The notes below the pieces were generated by a model that was given only the letters and a program-made list of their open reading frames with translations, did not search any database and was not told where the DNA came from. Position numbers and translations under genes: made by a program. Below, piece by piece: positions 7,218-11,711 of a stretch of 11,711 nt of DNA. Source of the stretch: an uncultured Bacteroidales bacterium (GTDB lineage: Bacteria > Bacteroidota > Bacteroidia > Bacteroidales > Paludibacteraceae). Where the stretch lies: assembly GCA_937885465.1 (NCBI GenBank), contig CAKZZM010000157.1:1-11711 (forward strand), read 5' to 3'. Every line of letters starts with the position of its first letter. Within the stretch, counting starts at the first letter, position 1.

Positions 7218-7856
7218 ATGGCAAATAGTAGGACAACAAAACATACAGCCAAACAGATTGCAAAACAAGAAGAGGCAACTCCTGTCACAATGGTGACGAT
7301 GGATGATGTAAAAGATAAGATAATAATCTTGCGTGATATTCCGGTATTGCTTGACCGTGATGTGGCTACGCTTTATGGTGTGGAAACAAAAGATGTGAAT
7401 CGTGCTGTGAGAAACAACCCGGAGAAATTCCCCCAAGGTTACATCTTTCGTATTGATGAACAGGAGAATAGAGATTTGCGGTTAAAATTTTTCACCGCAA
7501 ATAATACTACAGAGCAAGAACAATTAAGTTTGAGTAAAGTGCGTTATCTGCCTGTTGCTTTCACTGAAAAGGGGTTATATATGTTAGCCACAATATTGAA
7601 GAGCAAACAAGCAGTTGCTACCACCTCGGCTATTATAGAGACTTTCGCCGAAGTACGCGAATTGGTAAGAACCATGAATGAAATGCAACAAACGGAGAAC
7701 GAAGTAGAACAAAAATCCCTAATGAAACGTACAGGTGAGATAATTAGCGATGTGATAGGCAGTCAACTTGATACCACGGGTACAGAAACGGAGTTTGAGA
7801 TTAATCTCGCAGTCTTTAAGATGAAACACACCATCAAACGCAAGAAAAAGAAATAG
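7218..7856 (+). CDS. ORF6N domain protein (phage antirepressor-like regulator)
   Basis: The 212-residue protein has an ORF6N domain at about residues 34-125: IIILRDIPVLLDRDVATLYGV, then TKDVNRAVRNNPEKFPQGYIF, then LPVAFTEKGLYMLATIL. ORF6N is a DNA-binding-type domain of phage antirepressors and of many Bacteroidales chromosomal proteins. The first 30 residues are polar. Residues 140-175 are helical and charged, probably a coiled coil, and the end is very basic (KRKKKK at 207-212). ATG at 7218 is used; Met25 and Met28 are possible later starts. It is preceded by a heptanucleotide array and followed at 35 nt by the MKTN element. No phage structural genes are nearby, so I read it as an accessory-island gene rather than part of an intact prophage. 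Its target is unknown. Confidence 0.88.
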   Translation: MANSRTTKHTAKQIAKQEEATPVTMVTMDDVKDKIIILRDIPVLLDRDVATLYGVETKDVNRAVRNNPEKFPQGYIFRIDEQENRDLRLKFFTANNTTEQEQLSLSKVRYLPVAFTEKGLYMLATILKSKQAVATTSAIIETFAEVRELVRTMNEMQQTENEVEQKSLMKRTGEIISDVIGSQLDTTGTETEFEINLAVFKMKHTIKRKKKK

Positions 7857-7865
7857 AATATAATA

Positions 7866-7952
7866 CCAACGAATATAAATTCATACTAAGATGAAAACAA
7901 ATAAATTTAATCTTAAATCAGTTTGGAATAGAATAATCAACGCACGGTAGAG
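7866..7952 (+). pseudogene. MKTN element copy A: 19-codon gene start cut off by a REP
   Basis: Bases 7891-7950 encode MKTNKFNLKSVWNRIINAR and then a stop. The same start occurs at 9105 and 11414, and 25 nt of upstream sequence (CCAACGAATATAAATTC...) is conserved with copy B too. The TAG stop is part of the GGTAG foot of the first REP-like unit, so the frame appears to be truncated by REP sequence. In copy C the frame continues for at least 99 codons. A true short peptide cannot be excluded, but a 5' fragment of a duplicated gene is simpler. Confidence 0.55.
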
Positions 7953-8205
7953 ACGGTGAAAACCGACGCGCGGTAGAGACGCTATTTTTTAGCGTCTCTC
8001 AAGAACGAAAACGATGTAATGATGGAGAGACGGTGAAGAACACCGTCTCTACCGAGGGGGAATGCGATGGGGACGATAAACATAATACAATGATAATTTG
8101 AGAGACGGTGAAAACCGACGCGGTAGAGACGCTATTCTTTAGCGTCTCTCAAGAACGAAAACGATGCGATGATTTGAGAGACGGTGAAGAACACCGTCTC
8201 TACCG
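7946..8205 (+). repeat. REP/BIME array upstream of the RAYT gene
   Basis: Four complete REP palindromes form two converging pairs. Forward units: stems at 7975-7999 and 8125-8149 (AGAGACGCTA/TAGCGTCTCT, 5-nt loop). Inverted units: stems at 8026-8050 and 8177-8201 (AGAGACGGTG/CACCGTCTCT, loop AAGAA). Every unit has GGTAG at its 5' foot when read in its own orientation. Each forward unit is preceded by a REP-like half unit that holds a small hairpin CGGT-GAAA-ACCG (7953-7964, 8105-8116). The spacers AAGAACGAAAACGATG and AATGCGATGGG recur in both pairs, so a block of about 150 bp has been duplicated. The rest of 7857-8280 holds no gene. Confidence 0.85.
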
Positions 8206-8280
8206 AGGGGAAATGCGATGGGAACGAAAGACAATGGGAATTGAGGGAAAATGCGATGTTAATTTTATAATACAAGGTTT

Positions 8281-8838
8281 ATGGATTTCAATCCATTGTT
8301 ATATCAAGAGAAATACAGAATATCGACCACACGATGGCAAGACAGGGGTTATGGGGAAGGTTTTTATCATGTGGTGATATGCACCAAACAAAGGAGATAT
8401 TATTTTGGATATATAACCAACGATAAGATGCATCTGTCGCCGGTGGGCGAATTTGCAAAAGAGACAATTGACAATCTGAAACGTTTCTATCCGTATGTTG
8501 ACGTATGTGAGTCGGAGGTAATGCCTAACCATATACATCTGTTGTTACATCTTTCCGAAGATGCCCCAACGGCATCACATAATCACGAAATGGTACACAC
8601 CGAACAAAAACGAAGCGGTTTATCTATCGTGGTGTCAGGATTGAAAAGGGCAATAACGATGTATGCGAGAAGCAATGATATACCTTTTGATTGGCAGGAA
8701 CGTTATTTCGATACGATAATACGTAGTGCGGAACAATATAGTGAGACACAGTATTATATCAGAAATAATGTTGCAAAATGGGCAGAGGATAAATTAAACA
8801 ACGCGAATAAATCCGTTAATGACGGTGACACGCGGTAG
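8281..8838 (+). CDS. REP-associated tyrosine transposase (RAYT, Y1 HUH family)
   Basis: The 185-residue protein is a single-strand DNA transposase of the Y1/IS200-like superfamily. N-terminal residues RWQDRGYGEGFYHVVICTKQRRYYFG (18-43) form the first strand and family signature. The HUH metal-binding motif is PNHIHLLLHL (82-91; His84, His86). The C-terminal helix RYFDTIIRSAEQYSETQYYIRNNVAKW (141-167) holds the candidate catalytic Tyr among 153, 158 and 159. RAYTs are domesticated relatives of IS200/IS605 enzymes that nick REP hairpins next to a GTAG tetranucleotide. The gene is flanked on both sides by palindromes with exactly that foot and has no insertion-sequence ends of its own, the layout of a REPtron. 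The TAG stop codon lies inside the GGTAG of the first downstream REP-like unit. Length is normal; it seems intact. Confidence 0.9.
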   Translation: MDFNPLLYQEKYRISTTRWQDRGYGEGFYHVVICTKQRRYYFGYITNDKMHLSPVGEFAKETIDNLKRFYPYVDVCESEVMPNHIHLLLHLSEDAPTASHNHEMVHTEQKRSGLSIVVSGLKRAITMYARSNDIPFDWQERYFDTIIRSAEQYSETQYYIRNNVAKWAEDKLNNANKSVNDGDTR

Positions 8839-8996
8839 AGACGGTGAAAACCGACGCGGTAGAGACGGTCTTTTCGACCGTCTCTCAAGAAAACGAAAAA
8901 AATGATGTGATGATTTGAGAGACGGTGAAGAACACCGTCTCTACCGAGGGGGAAATGTGATGATTTGAGAGACGGTGAAGAACACCGTCTCTACCG
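8834..8996 (+). repeat. REP/BIME array downstream of the RAYT gene
   Basis: A half unit (8834-8858) is followed by a forward REP with a different stem, AGAGACGGTC/GACCGTCTCT (8861-8885). Two inverted REPs follow at 8918-8942 and 8968-8992, both AGAGACGGTG/CACCGTCTCT with loop AAGAA. The last two are in a direct tandem of period 50 nt (8911-8960 and 8961-9010), nearly identical including the trailing CCGAGGGGG. Together with the upstream block this makes seven complete REPs around the transposase. Confidence 0.85.
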
Positions 8997-9014
8997 AGGG
9001 GGAATGCGACGGGA

Positions 9015-9090
9015 ACGATAATCATAAAACAATGATGATCACAACGAATAATCATAAAAACAACGATAATCATTTACTAACAACGAATAT
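9015..9090 (+). repeat. Imperfect AACGA(A)TAATCAT repeats
   Basis: AACGATAATCAT, AACGAATAATCAT and AACGATAATCAT occur at intervals of 20-30 nt, ending in the AACGAATATAAATTC that begins MKTN copy B. They look like degenerate local duplications. No gene is present here. Confidence 0.5.
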
Positions 9091-9166
9091 AAATTCATAC
9101 TAAGATGAAAACAAATTCTTCGCATCTTAAATCAGTTTGGAATAGGATAACCAACGCATGGTAGAG
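9080..9166 (+). pseudogene. MKTN element copy B: 19-codon gene start cut off by a REP
   Basis: Bases 9105-9164 encode MKTNSSHLKSVWNRITNAW and a TAG stop that again comes from a REP foot (GGTAGAGACG). The upstream 24 nt are identical to copy A, and the junction with the REP falls at the same codon as in copy A. A and B therefore probably descend from one already truncated copy. Residue changes relative to A cluster at positions 5-7, 16 and 19. Confidence 0.55.
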
Positions 9167-9187
9167 ACGCTATTCTTTAGCGTTTTC
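9160..9187 (+). repeat. Decayed forward REP
   Basis: It starts as a CTA-type REP (GGTAGAGACGCTATTCTTTAG), but the right arm reads CGTTTTCC instead of CGTCTCTC. Only six inner base pairs remain. It is an old, probably inactive unit. Confidence 0.7.
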
Positions 9188-9219
9188 CAAAAGCATGGCG
9201 TGTCGCAGATGTGAGGGAT

Positions 9220-9254
9220 GTGAAAGGCGAAAAGTGAAAGATGAAAGGAGAAAG
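9220..9254 (+). repeat. Heptanucleotide array 2 (GTGAAAG-like x5)
   Basis: Five 7-nt units (GTGAAAG, GCGAAAA, GTGAAAG, ATGAAAG, GAGAAAG) lie 80 nt before the BRO-N gene. Three middle units closely match array 1 at 7111-7131, which precedes the ORF6N gene in the same way. Confidence 0.7.
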
Positions 9255-9271
9255 TTAATTCGGGAACAAAC

Positions 9272-9296
9272 ATTTCTGCGACATCGTTGCAGAAAT
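9272..9296. other. Strong inverted repeat upstream of the BRO-N gene
   Basis: ATTTCTGCGAC and GTTGCAGAAAT form an 11-bp stem with one G-T pair and a 3-nt loop, 39 nt before the ATG at 9336. No T-run follows. The position suits an operator or a leader hairpin. Confidence 0.5.
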
Positions 9297-9335
9297 TGAT
9301 TGAAACTATTAAAGATATTGAAAACAGTAAAATAT

Positions 9336-10208
9336 ATGGCAGAATATCCGGCAATAAAGTTGTTTGACGAAAAACAAGTACGGGTCGTCTGGGACGATAT
9401 GGAAGAAAAGTATTGGTTTTCAGTGACTGATGTTATCCAAGTTCTGACCGACCAACCAACGGCACGCGGTGCAAGTACCTACTGGGCAGTACTGAAAAAA
9501 CGTCTCCGTGAGGAGGGAGCAAATGAACTGCTTACAAAATGTAAGCAATTGAAATTACAAGCTACAGACGGGAAAATGCGCAAGACCGATGTGGCTGATA
9601 CAGAGCAGCTTCTCCGTATTATCCAGTCTATTCCGTCTAAAAAAGCCGAGCCTCTGAAACAATGGATTGCTCGTGTGGCGCGTGAACGTATTGACCAGTT
9701 GCAAGACCCGGAACTGAGTATTCAGCAGGCCGTGACGGACTATCGCCGTTTGGGATATTCGGAGAACTGGATTAACCAGCGTGTACGTTCCATTGAGGTT
9801 CGCAAAGAACTGACCGATGAGTGGAAACGTGGCGGAATGGAAGAAGGGTTGCAATTTGCTTCGTTGACAGATATACTGACACAGGCTTGGAGTGGGATGA
9901 AAACCAAAGAGTATAAACACCTGAAAGGCTTGCGCAAAGAGAATCTCAGAGACAATATGACCAATGTAGAGTTGGCTCTCAACACTCTTGCCGAAGCGTC
10001 CGCAACAGAACTCAGTCAGCAACGTAATCCGCAAGGCTTTAATGAGAATGCCGCTATTGCCAAAGAAGGTGGAGAAGTAGCTCGTGTGGCACGTGAACAG
10101 TTAGAGACATCACTCGGCAGAGGGGTGATAACAAGCAAACGCGCAAGTGATTATCTGCCGCCAAAAGATGATAATGAAAAGAACGGGAATAACGCCTTAA
10201 CAGAATAA
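9336..10208 (+). CDS. BRO-N family antirepressor-like protein
   Basis: The 290-residue protein carries a BRO-N domain, a DNA-binding domain of phage and baculovirus antirepressors, at about residues 5-110: AIKLFDEKQVRVVWDDMEEKYWFSVTDVIQVLT, then TYWAVLKKRL, then DVADTEQLLRIIQSIPS. The C-terminal half (GYSENWINQRVRSIEVRKELTDEWKRGG, 140-168; LTDILTQAWSGMKTKEYK, 177-194) is the helical region usual in Bacteroidales members. The frame is open back to a TTG at 9300, but the family normally begins within a few residues of YPAIKLF, so ATG at 9336 is preferred. The downstream gene starts 31 nt after its stop, so the two are probably one operon. No repressor or phage genes are seen nearby; the regulated target is unknown. 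Confidence 0.88.
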   Translation: MAEYPAIKLFDEKQVRVVWDDMEEKYWFSVTDVIQVLTDQPTARGASTYWAVLKKRLREEGANELLTKCKQLKLQATDGKMRKTDVADTEQLLRIIQSIPSKKAEPLKQWIARVARERIDQLQDPELSIQQAVTDYRRLGYSENWINQRVRSIEVRKELTDEWKRGGMEEGLQFASLTDILTQAWSGMKTKEYKHLKGLRKENLRDNMTNVELALNTLAEASATELSQQRNPQGFNENAAIAKEGGEVARVAREQLETSLGRGVITSKRASDYLPPKDDNEKNGNNALTE

Positions 10209-10239
10209 TAACAAACTTAGGATACAACAACTAACAACA

Positions 10240-10362
10240 ATGTCTCAAGGTACAGAACAATTATTTATGAGTAGTGCGAACCAACATATTCAATCAGAAC
10301 CTACCAAATTTGAAGTAGCAACTGTAAACGAACAATCGTTGAGGGGCTTATTCACATTGTAA
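10240..10362 (+). pseudogene. Frameshifted N-terminus of the ORF6N/PLD-like gene
   Basis: The ATG at 10240 opens a 40-codon frame that begins MSQGTEQLFMSSANQ and reads VNEQ at residues 29-32 before going out of frame and stopping at 10360-10362. Adding one base near 10332-10335 (GAACAATCG to GAACAAATCG) joins VNEQ to IVEGLIHIVRNEQVVMDSDLA, a textbook ORF6N beginning that continues in the frame of the next CDS. A one-base deletion therefore separates the gene's first 32 residues from the rest, unless it is a sequencing or assembly error. Confidence 0.7.
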
Positions 10363-10376
10363 GAAACGAACAGGTA

Positions 10377-11375
10377 GTGATGGATTCTGATTTGGCTAAG
10401 ATTTATGGTTATACAACTAAAGCTTTTAATCAACAAGTAAAAAACAATATAGATAAGTTTGACGAAGATTTTATGTTTCAGCTAACTGATGAAGAAGCAC
10501 AAGAATGGCAAAGTACTACACAGTTAATGCTGCAACAAAAGAATAATCGGTCAGTTGGTTTGAGGTCAAATTTTTTGACCTCAAACAAAAAAGGCGGAAG
10601 ACGATATAATCCTTATGTATTTACTGAACAAGGAATTTATATGCTAATGACCATATTACGAGGTGATTTGGCAATACGTCAAAGTAAAGCACTTATCCGT
10701 TTGTTTAAACAAATGAAAGACTATATCGTTACGAACAAAGATTATTTACAAGAGCGAGAATACATTCAACTGTCATTGCAAACGCAAACTAACACACACA
10801 ACATTGCATTAGTTCGGAAGTCTATCAATGAAATAAATAATAAAGTGGCGACCTTGGCAAGTAATATGTCGGATGTAGTAACGCAATCGCAATTATCTGA
10901 GATTTTGTTGGATTTTCAGCGACCTGCTGCTCGGGAAGGATGGCTTATTCTTAGCGGTCAACCGGTAGAAGCAGATATTGCTTACCGGCAAATATACTCA
11001 AATGCGAAATATAGTATCATCATAATTGATAATTACATAGGACTAAAGACATTAGTTTTATTCAAGGATATTGACAAAAAAGTTGATGTAACAATTATTT
11101 CAGATAATGTGAATCATCTTTTGCACAAATCTGAGTTAGATGATTTTACACATCAGTATCCCGAAATAACCATTAAGTTCATTTGTGCCAATCGTACTTT
11201 TCACGATAGATATATCATCTTAGATTACAACACCGACCATGAGACAATCTATCATTGCGGAGCTTCGTCTAAGGATGGGGGCTGTAAGGTCACCACAATT
11301 ACCAAAATATCAGAGACCGCCGTCTATCATGAAATTATTAACAACACATTAAGTAATGACACATTAGAAATATAA
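10377..11375 (+). CDS. ORF6N domain protein with PLD-like C-terminal domain (5' end frameshifted)
   Basis: The frame gives 332 residues from GTG at 10377 (ATG at 10380 is the better start codon). Residues 2-115 are an ORF6N domain missing its first strand: MDSDLAKIYGYTTKAFNQQVKNN, then DKFDEDFMFQL, then GGRRYNPYVFTEQGIYMLMTIL. A helical linker (about 120-180) follows. The C-terminal part (185-320) has alternating hydrophobic strands and ends in FHDRYIILD, fitting HxRx4D (His276, Arg278, Asp283), with GASSKDGG (295-302) after it. This resembles a single phospholipase-D-type half site with Arg for Lys, so a nuclease-like or nucleic-acid-binding role is possible but unproven. The intact gene should start at 10240; a one-base loss near 10333 disrupts it. 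The remaining frame has no other damage, so a shortened protein might be made. Confidence 0.75.
   Translation: MMDSDLAKIYGYTTKAFNQQVKNNIDKFDEDFMFQLTDEEAQEWQSTTQLMLQQKNNRSVGLRSNFLTSNKKGGRRYNPYVFTEQGIYMLMTILRGDLAIRQSKALIRLFKQMKDYIVTNKDYLQEREYIQLSLQTQTNTHNIALVRKSINEINNKVATLASNMSDVVTQSQLSEILLDFQRPAAREGWLILSGQPVEADIAYRQIYSNAKYSIIIIDNYIGLKTLVLFKDIDKKVDVTIISDNVNHLLHKSELDDFTHQYPEITIKFICANRTFHDRYIILDYNTDHETIYHCGASSKDGGCKVTTITKISETAVYHEIINNTLSNDTLEI
10558..10586. repeat. 13-bp perfect hairpin inside the ORF6N/PLD-like gene
   Basis: GTTTGAGGTCAAA and TTTGACCTCAAAC flank TTT. It encodes part of LRSNFLTSNK, a segment where family members usually have similar residues, so it may be coincidence forced by coding. 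The stem is still unusually long and perfect for a coding region. Confidence 0.6.
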
Positions 11376-11413
11376 CATTATCACCAACGAATAATAATAA
11401 AAAACTCAAAGAT

Positions 11414-11711
11414 ATGAAAACAAATTTTCTTAATCTTAAATCAGTTTGGAATAGGATAATCGGTGTGCAAACCGATACGCAGGCAAGTGCGCAAACAAGT
11501 GCGCAGACAAGTGCGCAAATCGATGGGGGCATGAGTACGCTATCCTATAAGTATCCCTATAGTATCCGTATAGGAAAACAAAGTCAGGAGTCCGAAGTCG
11601 AAAGTCGAAAGGCAAAAGTCGAAAGTCGAAAGGCAAAAGTCGAAAGTCGAAAGTCGAAAGTCGAAAGTCAAAAGTCAGGATTCAGGGCAGGTTTGCTGCG
11701 GCGTGTGGCGG
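11414..11711 (+). CDS. MKTN copy C: start of a gene running out of the window (partial)
   Basis: From ATG at 11414 the frame is open for 99 codons to the window edge. Residues 1-16 (MKTNFLNLKSVWNRII) match copies A and B, and the upstream ACCAACGAATA is shared, but here no REP interrupts it. Residues 23-34 are three SAQ(T)-type repeats from a 12-bp tandem (11480-11515). Residues 62-89 are four charged heptads, VESRKAK twice, VESRKSK and VESQKSG, from a 7-nt DNA repeat. No signal peptide is obvious. I do not recognise the family. Codon content is dominated by simple repeats, so the frame may be a decayed or repeat-expanded gene, but the absence of stops and the duplicated start favour a real coding sequence. 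It is 38 nt from the previous stop codon. Confidence 0.5.
   Translation, partial: MKTNFLNLKSVWNRIIGVQTDTQASAQTSAQTSAQIDGGMSTLSYKYPYSIRIGKQSQESEVESRKAKVESRKAKVESRKSKVESQKSGFRAGLLRRVA
11480..11515 (+). repeat. 12-bp tandem repeat (3 copies)
   Basis: The unit CAR-RCA-AGT-GCG is repeated three times in frame, encoding Q-A/T-S-A. Being a multiple of three, copy changes would keep the frame. Confidence 0.75.
11597..11680 (+). repeat. Heptanucleotide array 3 (GTCGAAA), coding
   Basis: Twelve 7-nt units are arranged as two 21-bp blocks (GTCGAAA-GTCGAAA-GGCAAAA), then four GTCGAAA, then GTCAAAA and GTCAGGA. Three units equal seven codons, which gives the protein heptad. Gain or loss of one unit would shift the frame of the 11414 gene. 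Confidence 0.8.

Noticed and set aside
8108..8377. 89-codon ORF across REPs and the RAYT start
   Set aside because: Its first half is REP sequence and its second half is an alternative frame of the RAYT gene.
8281..8838. Complete IS200/IS605 insertion sequence
   Set aside because: No subterminal hairpins unique to one element and no TnpB gene are present; the flanking hairpins are multi-copy REPs, which fits a RAYT better.
7946..8996. CRISPR array
   Set aside because: The repeats are palindromes in both orientations with conserved spacers and irregular spacing, and the array is interrupted by a transposase gene; there are no unique spacers of constant length.
9555..10034. 159-codon minus-strand ORF
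   Set aside because: It is antisense to the well-supported BRO-N gene and has no family signature.
7218..11375. Intact prophage
   Set aside because: Only antirepressor-type genes are present; no integrase, capsid, terminase, portal or tail gene and no attachment-site repeats were seen.
11436..11636. Minus-strand ORF rich in CAHLFAHL-type repeats
   Set aside because: It is the reverse reading of the 12-bp and 7-bp tandem repeats; the plus-strand frame has a conserved duplicated start and is preferred.

Overview
The window looks like chromosomal DNA of a Bacteroidales bacterium (Bacteroidota). The evidence is a SusA-type secreted GH13 enzyme, promoters of the Bacteroidota type (TAnnTTTG with an upstream TTG) on both sides of the rnpB/reductase divergence, and ORF6N and BRO-N regulators that resemble those common in gut and oral Bacteroidales. 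Genus was not determined. No tRNA, rRNA or CRISPR array was seen.

Housekeeping/metabolic half (1-7070). Three genes lie on the minus strand: a secreted neopullulanase-like GH13 enzyme (166-2025), a YihY/BrkB-type inner-membrane protein (2104-3414) and the RNase P RNA gene rnpB (about 3424-3810). rnpB ends only about 10 nt before the YihY start. Divergent promoters follow. On the plus strand come a steroid 5-alpha-reductase-family membrane protein (4003-4785), a one-domain Old Yellow Enzyme flavin reductase (4882-6153) and a Ser/Gly-rich protein with a membrane segment at each end (6227-7063). The two reductases together suggest reduction of a steroid, bile-acid or other enone substrate.

Accessory half (7070-11711). 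This part is built from repeated modules. A heptanucleotide array (7111-7131) precedes an ORF6N regulator (7218-7856). Next is the first copy of an element encoding the start MKTN...LKSVWNRI. A REP/RAYT locus follows: a Y1 HUH transposase (8281-8838) bracketed by palindromes with a GGTAG foot, in converging pairs. A second MKTN copy, a decayed REP and a second heptanucleotide array then lead into a BRO-N protein (9336-10208) and an ORF6N protein with a phospholipase-D-like C-terminus. That last gene has a frameshift near its start (10240/10377-11375). The third MKTN copy (11414) opens a long frame that leaves the window and contains a third heptanucleotide array, this time coding.

The most interesting features are the REP/RAYT system, whose stems vary with paired changes and whose GGTAG foot supplies the stop codon of three different reading frames, and the triplicated MKTN gene start, intact in one copy and cut off by REPs in two.
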